A DNA stretch of 53,124 nucleotides from CAZTTG01 sp964615935. Lineage in GTDB: Bacteria; Planctomycetota; UBA1135; GCA-002686595. Under the pieces are notes generated by a model. It was not told the DNA's origin, did no database searches, and saw only the letters and a list, made by a program, of their open reading frames with translations. The DNA lies in NCBI GenBank assembly GCA_964615935.1, contig CAZTTG010000043.1, forward strand, positions 1-53,124, read 5' to 3'. Every line of letters begins with the position of its first letter. Positions within the stretch are counted from its first letter, which is position 1. Both the position numbers and the translations under genes were made by a program. Below are positions 14,998 through 24,654 of the stretch, one piece after another.

Positions 14998-16455
14998 ATG
15001 ACGAGCGACCTCGATCCCGACCGCCGCGAGCGCGAGGAGCTGCTGCGCGCCATCGGCGGCTTCGCGCAGGATCAGATCGACGGGCTGACGGCGCGCCCGG
15101 CGAAGGGGACCATGGGTCAGGAGGGGCTGCGGATCGCCGAGGAGGTGAGCGTCCCCATCGCGGAGGATCCCCTGGAGGGGGGCATCGAGCGGATTCTCGG
15201 GCTGCTCGAGCGGGCCGTGCAGGCGAGCTTCGTCACGCCCCACCCCGGCTATCTCGCCTACGTCCCCGGCGGCGGCATCCACGCCGGCGCCCTGGCCGAC
15301 TACCTGGGCGCCTGCCTCAACCGCTTCACCGGCCTGGCCGCCGAGGCCCCCGCCCTGTGCCGGCTCGAGGCGGACGTCATCGACTGGCTGCTGGCCGAGC
15401 TCGGGCTCGATCCCGACGCGGGAGCCGGGGGGGTCTTCACCTCCGGGGGATCCCTGGCGAACTTCGCCGCGGTGGTGACCGCGAGGGAGAGCGTGCTCGG
15501 GGAAGGAGCCGACCTGCGGCGTGCCGCGGCCTACGTCTCCGCGCAGGCGCACCACAGCGCGATCAAGGCCTGCCGCCTCGCGGGCATCCCGGAGAGGAAC
15601 GTGCGCGCGGTCGCGGTCGACGCGGAGCTGCGCATGGACCCGGGCGCCCTCGCGGCGGCCATCGAGGCGGATGCAAGGGGCGGACTGGCGCCCTTCCTGG
15701 CGATCTCCACCGCGGGCACGACCGGCACCGGAGCGATCGATCCGCTGACGGCCATCGCCGCGCTCTGCCGGCACCACGGCATGTGGCACCACGTGGACGG
15801 AGCCTATGGCGCGGCCTTCGCGCTGTGCCCCGAGGGGCGCCGCGCGCTGGAGGGCATCCAGCTGGCCGACTCGATCACCGCCGACCCGCACAAGGGACTC
15901 TTCCTGCCCCTGGGCATCGGCTGCCTGCTCGCGCGGGACGGGGAGGCGCTGCGCCGCGCGCACCAGCTCGACGCCGACTACCTCGCGAGCGGGGAGGAGG
16001 GCGAGCCGCCCAGCCCGGCGCACCTGGGCCCCGAGCTCAGCCGCCCCTTCCGCGGCCTGCGGCCCTGGCTGGCGCTGATGCTGCACGGCGCCGGCGCCTT
16101 CCGGGAGGCGCTGGGCGAGAAGCTCGAGCTCGCGCGACACTTCCACCGGGAGCTCTGCCGGGCGGACGCGCCCGAGCTCGAGCTCCTGGGCCCGCCGCAG
16201 CTCAGCATCGTCGCCTTCCGGCTGCCGCGGCGGGCGGAGGAGCCGCTCGGGGACTGGAACCGTCGGAACGTCCGGTGGCTCGAGCGGATCAACGACGGCG
16301 GCCGCGTGTTCCTGTCGAAGACCCGCCTGCCGGTCGCCGACGGCGCGGCCGAGACGCTGCGAATGTGCGCCCTGAGCTTCCGGACGCATCGGCCGCAGAT
16401 CGAGGCCTGTCTGGAGGAGATCCGCCGGAGCGTCCGCGAGGAGGGCGAGGGGTAG
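14998..16455 (+). CDS. PLP-dependent group II amino-acid decarboxylase
   Basis: A 485-residue member of the glutamate/aromatic-amino-acid decarboxylase family. The PLP lysine is K299 in SITADPHKGLFLPLG. The Asp that pairs with the pyridine nitrogen is in WHHVDGAYGAAFAL. HPGYLAYVPGGG (substrate side), GVFTSGGSLANFAAV and ISTAGTTGTGAIDPL are typical. The substrate cannot be decided from sequence; aromatic amino acids are the common choice for this branch, and some relatives are aldehyde synthases or lyases. It follows the DUF3307 gene by 34 bases on the same strand. A -10-like TACCCT at 14989-14994 is too close to the ATG to serve it. A short hairpin follows the stop. Confidence 0.9.
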   Translation: MTSDLDPDRREREELLRAIGGFAQDQIDGLTARPAKGTMGQEGLRIAEEVSVPIAEDPLEGGIERILGLLERAVQASFVTPHPGYLAYVPGGGIHAGALADYLGACLNRFTGLAAEAPALCRLEADVIDWLLAELGLDPDAGAGGVFTSGGSLANFAAVVTARESVLGEGADLRRAAAYVSAQAHHSAIKACRLAGIPERNVRAVAVDAELRMDPGALAAAIEADARGGLAPFLAISTAGTTGTGAIDPLTAIAALCRHHGMWHHVDGAYGAAFALCPEGRRALEGIQLADSITADPHKGLFLPLGIGCLLARDGEALRRAHQLDADYLASGEEGEPPSPAHLGPELSRPFRGLRPWLALMLHGAGAFREALGEKLELARHFHRELCRADAPELELLGPPQLSIVAFRLPRRAEEPLGDWNRRNVRWLERINDGGRVFLSKTRLPVADGAAETLRMCALSFRTHRPQIEACLEEIRRSVREEGEG

Positions 16456-16462
16456 GGAGGAG

Positions 16463-16480
16463 GCGGGAGGGCGCTCCCGC
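16463..16480. terminator. Hairpin terminator between convergent genes
   Basis: GCGGGAG (16463-16469) and CTCCCGC (16474-16480) form a perfect 7-bp stem with loop GGCG, in the 44-base gap between the decarboxylase and sulfatase stops. It can serve both strands; there is no T-tract. Confidence 0.55.
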
Positions 16481-16499
16481 GAGGTCGGTCGGCCGGCGC

Positions 16500-18899
16500 T
16501 CAGCGGAACCGCTGACAGCGCTCGCAGTCGCAGTCCGCATCGAAGAGCCGGGCGACCGGCGGCGTGCGCCCATCGGTCGCATAGCCGAGCTCGGCGAGCT
16601 GCTGCATCAGCTGGGGATTCTCGGACTCCGGCAGGGCCCATCCGGTGGGCTCGGGGGTCTGCAGCCACTCGACCAGCAGCTCGCGCATGCGGCGCGCGCG
16701 GTCGAGCTCCTCGCCGGAGCGGTCGCGCTGGCAGCGCGGATCGGATTCCAGCTCGTAGAGCTCGACCCCGTGCCGCGGGGCGCGGTACTCCTCGCCCGCC
16801 CACCAGCCCGCCTCGCCCTCGCGGCGCAGGTGCAGGATCAGGTGCCAGGAGCCGACCGTCACCGATGCGGCGTAGCCCTCGGCCGCCAGGGCGAATCGCG
16901 GGCGGGAGACGAGGGGGGCGGCGCGCGAGCCGACCACCAGGCTGTTGCCGGGGAACTCCGTCCGCTCGAGGCCCGAGAGGTCGAGCAGCGTGCGGCCCAC
17001 GTCGATCTGACGCACCGGATGATCGAAGCGCTGCCCGCCCTCGATCCCTGGAAAGGACAGGATCAGGGGCACGTGCAGGGTGGCCGGATAGAGGCCGGCG
17101 TGGCTCCAGTAGATGCCCTTGTCCCCCAGGCACTCGCCGTGGTCGGCGGTCACCGCGACGACTCCGGCGCGGAAACGCTCCCGTCTCAGGACGCGCCCCA
17201 GCTCCCGGTCCAGGTAGGTGACCTCCCCTCGATACTGCGCGCGAGCCCATTCGGGGTCCCTCAGCCCGGGCATGGACCGAGGCGCGGGGAAGCTGTCCTC
17301 GGGGTGCTCGGAGCCGTAGGGGTCCCGATCCGCGGGGTAGTACCGGCGCTGCAGGTCAAGGGGAGGCTCGTAGGGTGTGTGCGCGTCGAAGAGATGGAGC
17401 CACAGGAAGAGCTTGCGGCCCCGCGCCTCGGGCAGCCAGGCGCACGCGCGATCGATCGTGACCGCGGCATCGAGCGCCGGGGCCTCCGGCCAGCGCATCC
17501 GATCGAATCCCTGGCCCAGGCCGCTGGCGTCGTCCGCCAGGACCGAGGCGCTGGTGGCGGCCCAGGTCAGGTAGCCGGCCTCCCGGAAGCACTCGGCCAG
17601 GGTGCGGGCCCGCTCGGAGAGGGCGTTGCGGTTGCTGATCACGCCCGTATCGCGCGGGTGCGTGGCGGTCATCAGCGCCGCGCGCGAGGGCAGGGTGACG
17701 TTGGCGCTGCTGAAGCAGTCCTCGAAGACCCATCCGCGCCGGGCGAGCTCGTCCAGGATCGGCGTGTCGATCTCGATCCCCTGATCGGCGGCTCCCAGGT
17801 GATCGGCCCGGTGGGTGTCGGAGGTCACCAGCAACACCGTGGCCGGATCGAGGAGCGGCTGGTGGACCACCGGCTCGGACAGGACGCAGACGGCTCCTCC
17901 TTCGCCGGAGTCGGTCAGGCCGAGCTCGACCCGCAGGCGCTCGCCGGCCCACCGGGACAGGTCGAGCTCCGCCCGCCCCCACGCAACCCACCCACCTCGC
18001 TCGTCGGGCGCGAGGACCCGCCGCAGGCATTGGCGGTCATCGCGGAAGAGCTCCACCGCCAGCCTCCCCTGCATTCCGGGTGGCTGCAGCTCCTTCGGGA
18101 AGCAGTACTCGATCGTCAGGTGCCCGCCGGCGGGCGTCCGCGGCCCGCGTCGGGGCACGGTGAACTCCGTCGCTCCCCGGCCTCCGCCCGAGAGCACCCA
18201 GCCCCGGCGGGCCTCCTCGCCGATGGTGATCAGGGCCGCTCCGCCGTCCTCCGGCTCGGACAGCCGATGGATCGTCTGGGGCTGCAGCAGATCCACCCGC
18301 AGGAGCGTCCACTGCCCCTTCAGCTGACGGCCCCGCAACCGGATCTCGGAGGAGGGGAGATCCGACGACATCAGGTCCTCCATCGGGAGGATGGCGACCT
18401 GGGGATCCGGCGAGGGGGTCACCACCGCGAGCCCGCTCGATCGGCCGGTCATCTCAGCGTCGCGCACCGTCCACGCGCCGAGCTTCAGCCGGCCGCTGCA
18501 CCGCAGATCAACCGCCACACGGTCGAACTCGGCCAGCGGAAAGGAGCCCGGGATGTGGACCACGCTGCTGCCCGCCTCGGCGAAGAGGATCGCGGCGCGC
18601 CCATCCGCGTCGGCGCCCGGATGGCTCGCAGCCACGAGCTCGAAGCCCTCCGAGAAGACCTCCCAGGGCTCGAGGTCGGCGGGCGGCACCAGCCTTCGGG
18701 TGGCGTGTGTCCGGCCGAGCTCGGTCACCGGGATCCCCTCGAGTCGGAGGCGGACGAGGTCCCTGGCCTCCGATGCGGCGGGCTCGATCCCCCGGGAGCA
18801 GCCCGCGAGGCCGGCCGCGACCGGGGCGAGGAGGAGGCCCGCGATCGCCCTGCCCGCTCTCCGATGCCCGCCCCGAGGGCCCTTCGCGATTCCCTCCAT
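16500..18899 (-). CDS. Sulfatase-family lipoprotein with Thr at the formylglycine position
   Basis: A 799-residue protein. Residues 1-34 are a lipoprotein signal (GLLLAPVAAGLAGC, lipidated C34). Residues about 40-330 have no clear family and contain beta-rich segments. Residues about 340-770 are an alkaline-phosphatase-superfamily sulfatase domain: first metal site LLVTSDTHRADHLGA, active-site turn NVTLPSRAALMT, HLFDAHTPYEPPLDL, and second metal site VAVTADHGECLGDKG. The residue that would become formylglycine (Cys or Ser in C/S-x-P-S-R) is Thr, about T402. The enzyme may therefore use Thr like phosphoethanolamine transferases or phosphodiesterases, or be inactive as a sulfatase. Four Cys sit at the C-terminal end (DADCDCERCQRFR). 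ATG 18899 is preferred over 18908 because a promoter places transcription there. Confidence 0.85.
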   Translation of the reverse strand: MEGIAKGPRGGHRRAGRAIAGLLLAPVAAGLAGCSRGIEPAASEARDLVRLRLEGIPVTELGRTHATRRLVPPADLEPWEVFSEGFELVAASHPGADADGRAAILFAEAGSSVVHIPGSFPLAEFDRVAVDLRCSGRLKLGAWTVRDAEMTGRSSGLAVVTPSPDPQVAILPMEDLMSSDLPSSEIRLRGRQLKGQWTLLRVDLLQPQTIHRLSEPEDGGAALITIGEEARRGWVLSGGGRGATEFTVPRRGPRTPAGGHLTIEYCFPKELQPPGMQGRLAVELFRDDRQCLRRVLAPDERGGWVAWGRAELDLSRWAGERLRVELGLTDSGEGGAVCVLSEPVVHQPLLDPATVLLVTSDTHRADHLGAADQGIEIDTPILDELARRGWVFEDCFSSANVTLPSRAALMTATHPRDTGVISNRNALSERARTLAECFREAGYLTWAATSASVLADDASGLGQGFDRMRWPEAPALDAAVTIDRACAWLPEARGRKLFLWLHLFDAHTPYEPPLDLQRRYYPADRDPYGSEHPEDSFPAPRSMPGLRDPEWARAQYRGEVTYLDRELGRVLRRERFRAGVVAVTADHGECLGDKGIYWSHAGLYPATLHVPLILSFPGIEGGQRFDHPVRQIDVGRTLLDLSGLERTEFPGNSLVVGSRAAPLVSRPRFALAAEGYAASVTVGSWHLILHLRREGEAGWWAGEEYRAPRHGVELYELESDPRCQRDRSGEELDRARRMRELLVEWLQTPEPTGWALPESENPQLMQQLAELGYATDGRTPPVARLFDADCDCERCQRFR

Positions 18900-18906
18900 C
18901 CGGTAC

Positions 18907-18935
18907 ATCGTATTCCGGGTCGCAAACGTGGACAA
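18907..18935 (-). promoter_or_regulatory. Promoter TTGTCC-N17-TACGAT for the sulfatase gene
   Basis: On the minus strand, -35 TTGTCC (18935 to 18930), a 17-base spacer and -10 TACGAT (18912 to 18907) lie seven bases before ATG 18899, so the message should be leaderless. The alternative ATG at 18908 falls inside the -10. Confidence 0.55.
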
Positions 18936-18979
18936 TGGAAGGGTGGGAGTCCGCTCGGCCGTCGGGCTCCGGCTTTCGG

Positions 18980-18985
18980 TATCAT
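18980..18985 (+). promoter_or_regulatory. Putative -10 (TATCAT) for the kinase at 18995
   Basis: TATCAT ends nine bases before the ATG, the same spacing as the -10 of the pseudokinase gene. No -35 is evident. It lies in the 95-base gap between divergent sulfatase and kinase starts. Confidence 0.4.
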
Positions 18986-18994
18986 CCGGCCTCG

Positions 18995-21900
18995 ATGAGC
19001 GCGAGCCAGGATCCCCCCGCGGAGCCGTCCGGCCCCGCCCTGGATTCGGATGCACCGGTCCTGCCCCGCCGGTTCGCCGACTACGTCCTCGAGGAGGAGA
19101 TCGCCCGGGGCGCCATGGGAGTGGTCTACCGGGCGAAGCAGGTGGGCCTCGAGCGCACGGTGGCGCTCAAGATGATCCTGGCCGGGCGCCTGGCCTCGGA
19201 GCGCGACGTCAAGCGCTTCCTGGCCGAGGCGCAGGCCGCCTCGCGCCTGCAGCACCGACGCATCGTGCCGGTGCACGAGGTGGGCGTGCGCGAGGGCCGC
19301 CACTACTTCTCGATGGACTACATCGAGGGGCGCTCGCTGGCGGACCTGGTGTCGGCCGGGCCCGTGGAGCCCTCGGATGCGGCGCGCATCACGAGCCAGG
19401 TGGCCGAGGCCCTGCAGTACGCCCACGAGCAGGGCGTGGTGCACCGCGACGTCAAGCCCAGCAACGTCCTCCTGGGCGCCGACGGGATGCCGTGGGTGAC
19501 CGACTTCGGCCTGGCCAAGGCCCTGGGCGAGGAGTCCGGGATGACCGCCACCGGTGACGCGGTGGGCACCCCCAACTACATGTCGCCCGAGCAGGCCGAG
19601 GGGGAGGGCGAGGTCGGAGCGGCCTCCGACGTCTACGGTCTGGGGGCGGTGCTGTACGCGCTGCTCAGCGGCCGGCCGCCCTTCCTGTCGCCCACGGTGC
19701 TGGGCACGCTGCGCATGGTGCGCGAGCGGGAGCCCATCCCCCTGCGGGTTCTCGAGCCGGCGGTGCCCAAGGACCTCGAGACCATCGTCCACAAGTGCCT
19801 GCAGAAGGCGCCCGAGCGGCGCTACGCCAGCGCGTCCGAGCTGGCCCTGGATCTCGAGCGCTGGATCGGGGGGCAGCCGATCGTGGCGCGGCCGGTGGGA
19901 CGGCTCGAGCGGGCCGCGCTCTGGGCCCGGCGCCACCCGACGGTCGCGGCCCTGACCGCCGCCCTGATCCTCTCGGCCCTGGTCGGCGCGACCGCGGTCA
20001 CCTGGCAGTGGCGCAAGGCCGTGGACGCCCTGGCGGTGAGCGAGGAGGCCCGGAGACAGCGGACCGGGGCCCAGCTCGAGGCCCTGGACAAGGCGCGGCC
20101 GGAGGAGTTCTCGGTCATCGTGCGCCAGCTCCAGCCCCTCTCCCCCGAGGTGGCCGCCGAGCTGCGCGCCGCGGCCCGCGATCCGGGGACCCGGGGGCTT
20201 CGCGCGCGGCTCGCGCTCCTTTCGATCGCCCCCGAGATGCTGGAGGGCGTGGCCGACCGGCTGCTCGACCCGGACCTGGAGCGCTCGGAGCTCGCCCTGG
20301 CCATCCGCCTCCTGAGGGCCGCCCGCGGGGTCCTGCCGCCGGAGGCGTGGCGCGCCCTCGTCTCGGAGCTGGAGCGGGGGCTCGAGGGACCCGCATCCGA
20401 GGGGGACCGGCGCTTCCCGGCCGCGGTGGTGCTCGCCGCCCTCGAGCCGGAGAGCTCGGCGGAGACCCGGCGCAGCCGCGCGCTGGCCGAGGGCCTGGCC
20501 TCCGAGAACCCGATCCTCCTGGCCGTGCTGCGGGAGGTGCTCGACCCCATGCCCCGGCCAGTGCTGGAGTCCCTGGGGACGATCTTCCTGGAAGGGCATC
20601 CGGGCGAGCGGCAGCAGGCGGCGGTCATCCTGGCCGAGTGCGGAGTCGGGCACCCGGACCTCCTCTCGCGACTGCTCACGCGCGCCGACGATCTCCAGTA
20701 CTCGAGCCTGCTGATCCTGCTCGAGGCCGTGGGCAAGACCGGCGCGGAGGAGTGGATCGCCGGCATGCGGGAGGAGCTGGCGAGTGAGGTCGAGCCCGCC
20801 CCGGAGGCGCTCGGCGAGAGGCCCTGGCCGGATCCCGGCGAGGACATCCGGGCTGCGGTCGAGGACGCCGGCGGTTTCATGACGGATCGCCTCGCGCTCT
20901 GCCAGGAAGTCGAATGGGAGGCGGTCTTCCCTCTCTGTGAGGAGCTACGGCCCCATGGATTTCGACCCGTGCGCGTCCGGCCGTACGAGACCGCCGTCGG
21001 CCTGCGCGCGGCCGTGCTGTGGCAGCGCGACGGTCGGAGGTGGGCGATGGACTGGGGATGGCTGCACGGCGAGCTGGCGGAGATCAACCGCTCTCGCCGG
21101 AGCGAGGGCCTGATCCCCGCCGACCTGGCGGGCTACGCGCCGGACGACGAGGAGCGGCTCGGGAACCGCTACGTCTCCCTGTGGTCCAGCCCCCCGCCCG
21201 GCGTGCTGGATTCCGTGATGCTCGTCCGGCTGACCGATTCGGAGCTGGCCGACGCCCTGGAGAACATGGATCGCAGCCTGTACTCGCCCGATGCCTACCA
21301 GGTGTTCGAGTCCATCAGCGGCCGCCCGCTCCACAACCAGGTCTGGCTCCGGTACTCCACCCAGCCCGACCACGTGATGCGGAGATGGATCGAGGCAGCG
21401 GTCCTGGAATCCGAGCTCTTCCCGCGCTTCTGCCAGACTGAAGTCCAGGTATCACTCGCGCCGAGCCCCGTCCTCTCGGGGATCTGGTGCACCCTCGAGC
21501 GGGCGCGATCCCGCACGCTCATCGAGGACGGGCTCGAGGAGCACCTGGAGTCCTGCCGCGCCCTGGCCGCCGCGGGCTGGCAGCCAGCCGCGATCTCGGT
21601 CGCCGGGAGCCGCGACGGCCCGGTGGGTCCGACGGCCTCGGTATGGCACCGGCCGCCGGTCTCCGCCCAGGCGGAATCCGAATCGTGCCGGCGCCAGGCC
21701 CGCGCCGTCGAGACCCTGGTCCACCTGGGTCGAGAGGCGGAGCTCTGGCCGCGGCTGGCCCACTCCGCCGATCCGGGGCTGCGCTCCCAGCTCATCGTCG
21801 GCCTCTCGCGCGCCGGCGTGAAGCCGGAGCTGCTCGCCGATCGGCTCGTGGAGGAGAGGGAGCCGTCCATTCGCCGGGCGCTGATCCTGAGCCTGGGGGG

Positions 21901-22891
21901 CTGGGACGCGGAGGAGGTCGAGGACGGCCTTCGCGGCCGTCTGCTGGGGAGAGCGACCGAGCTCTTCGGGATGGACCCCGATCCGGGGGTCCACTCGGCC
22001 GCGGAGTGGCTCCTGAGGCGGTGGGGAGGGGAGGCCGCGGTGGAGTCGGCCGAGGTGGAGCTCGGCCTGCCGCCGGAGCACGCCTCGTGGACCGTCGACG
22101 GCCAGGGGCACACCCTGGTCGAGATTCCCGGGCCGGTCGAGTTTCCGATGGGCTCGCCCGGCTGGGAGGAGGGCCGCGAGCTGACCGAGGAGCCGCACCG
22201 GCGGCGCATCGAGCGCTCCTTCGCGATCTCCACCAGGGAGGTGAGCGCGGCTCAGTTCCAGGTCTTCCTGGACGAGCACACCGACGTCGGGGCGGAGCGG
22301 GACCTCCGTCCCGACCAGCCCATCTGGTGCGACTGGTACGACGCGGCCGCGTACTGCCGCTGGCTCAGCGAGCAGGAGGGCCTGCCCGAGGAGGAGATGT
22401 GCTACCCGACGGTGGCGCAGATCCTCCCGGACATGGTCCTGCCCCCCGACTGGCTCGATCGTACGGGCTATCGCCTGCCCACCGAGGCCGAGTGGGAGTA
22501 CGCCTGCCGCGCCGGAGCCGAGACGGCCTACTGCTTCGGCTCGGACGTCGCCCTGCTCCCGCACTTCGCGCGCTGCCGGGCCAACTCCCCCGGCTTCTCG
22601 AGCGGCGCGGTGGGGGCCCTCCTGCCCAACGACCTGGGCCTGTTCGACATGCACGGCAACGCCATGGAGTGGACGCACGACAGGTATGGCCCCTATCCCA
22701 TCCGGATCGGTTCGGAGGCGGTGGCGGACGCCCCTCCGCCCGATCCCGCCCTGGGGTCCGTGCAGCGGATCATCCGGGGGGGGTCCCATGACGCGGTCCC
22801 CGGCAAGCTGCGCTCGGCGGACCGCACCCGCGCGCTGCCCGCCACGACCAGCCGTCAGCTCGGCTTCCGCATCGCCCGGACCCTGCGCTGA
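18995..22891 (+). CDS. Ser/Thr protein kinase with TM segment, repeat-rich middle and C-terminal FGE domain
   Basis: A 1298-residue protein. The kinase domain (about 28-295) has every catalytic element: glycine loop IARGAMGVVYRA (36-47), K59 in VALKM, HRD in VVHRDVKPSNV (150-152), DFG (170-172), GTPNYMSPEQ and DVYGLGAVLYALLSGRPPF. One membrane segment lies at about 315-337. The middle (about 350-1030) is helical, HEAT-like, and includes a segment common in planctomycete kinases (ASVWHRPPVSAQAE, RSQLIVGLSRAGVKPELLAD, EREPSIRRALILSLGGWD). The C-terminal SUMF1/FGE domain (about 1040-1298) reads PVEFPMGSPG, YRLPTEAEWEYACRAGAET, GLFDMHGNAMEWTHDRYG, IIRGGSHDA. The cysteine pair of true FGE is not seen after GGS, so it is probably a binding or sensing module. 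It meets the histidine kinase gene end to end, with 12 bases between stops. Confidence 0.92.
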   Translation: MSASQDPPAEPSGPALDSDAPVLPRRFADYVLEEEIARGAMGVVYRAKQVGLERTVALKMILAGRLASERDVKRFLAEAQAASRLQHRRIVPVHEVGVREGRHYFSMDYIEGRSLADLVSAGPVEPSDAARITSQVAEALQYAHEQGVVHRDVKPSNVLLGADGMPWVTDFGLAKALGEESGMTATGDAVGTPNYMSPEQAEGEGEVGAASDVYGLGAVLYALLSGRPPFLSPTVLGTLRMVREREPIPLRVLEPAVPKDLETIVHKCLQKAPERRYASASELALDLERWIGGQPIVARPVGRLERAALWARRHPTVAALTAALILSALVGATAVTWQWRKAVDALAVSEEARRQRTGAQLEALDKARPEEFSVIVRQLQPLSPEVAAELRAAARDPGTRGLRARLALLSIAPEMLEGVADRLLDPDLERSELALAIRLLRAARGVLPPEAWRALVSELERGLEGPASEGDRRFPAAVVLAALEPESSAETRRSRALAEGLASENPILLAVLREVLDPMPRPVLESLGTIFLEGHPGERQQAAVILAECGVGHPDLLSRLLTRADDLQYSSLLILLEAVGKTGAEEWIAGMREELASEVEPAPEALGERPWPDPGEDIRAAVEDAGGFMTDRLALCQEVEWEAVFPLCEELRPHGFRPVRVRPYETAVGLRAAVLWQRDGRRWAMDWGWLHGELAEINRSRRSEGLIPADLAGYAPDDEERLGNRYVSLWSSPPPGVLDSVMLVRLTDSELADALENMDRSLYSPDAYQVFESISGRPLHNQVWLRYSTQPDHVMRRWIEAAVLESELFPRFCQTEVQVSLAPSPVLSGIWCTLERARSRTLIEDGLEEHLESCRALAAAGWQPAAISVAGSRDGPVGPTASVWHRPPVSAQAESESCRRQARAVETLVHLGREAELWPRLAHSADPGLRSQLIVGLSRAGVKPELLADRLVEEREPSIRRALILSLGGWDAEEVEDGLRGRLLGRATELFGMDPDPGVHSAAEWLLRRWGGEAAVESAEVELGLPPEHASWTVDGQGHTLVEIPGPVEFPMGSPGWEEGRELTEEPHRRRIERSFAISTREVSAAQFQVFLDEHTDVGAERDLRPDQPIWCDWYDAAAYCRWLSEQEGLPEEEMCYPTVAQILPDMVLPPDWLDRTGYRLPTEAEWEYACRAGAETAYCFGSDVALLPHFARCRANSPGFSSGAVGALLPNDLGLFDMHGNAMEWTHDRYGPYPIRIGSEAVADAPPPDPALGSVQRIIRGGSHDAVPGKLRSADRTRALPATTSRQLGFRIARTLR

Positions 22892-22903
22892 GCCCCGAGC
22901 CGA

Positions 22904-24430
<1,527 letters not shown>

Positions 24431-24495
24431 CGAATCGGGGGGCTCATCGAGGATCGCCGGAAACCCTCCTGAGCGGCGAATCCTCGACGTCCCGG

Positions 24496-24504
24496 ATTCT
24501 AGCA
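24496..24504 (-). promoter_or_regulatory. Extended -10 (TGC-TAGAAT) for the histidine kinase
   Basis: Minus-strand TGC then TAGAAT (24501 to 24496), the closest match to TATAAT among the promoters seen here, 66 bases before the start codon. Confidence 0.5.
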
Positions 24505-24654
24505 GCCGTCCGGGGAGGGCGGTCTCCCCGCGATCCCGAAAGCCGTGAAAGGCCGGGGCGCCGCTTTTTCGGCCCTTCTCCGCAACCGCGAGGGGCGAGG
24601 GCGATCCCCCCGAATGGGTGGGTGTGCGCTCCGGGGGGAGGATCGCCGGCGGTC

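Noticed and set aside
24540..24620. T-run near a G/C stem after the glycosyltransferase gene as an intrinsic terminator
   Set aside because: The arms do not pair cleanly and the run lies within, not after, the possible stem.
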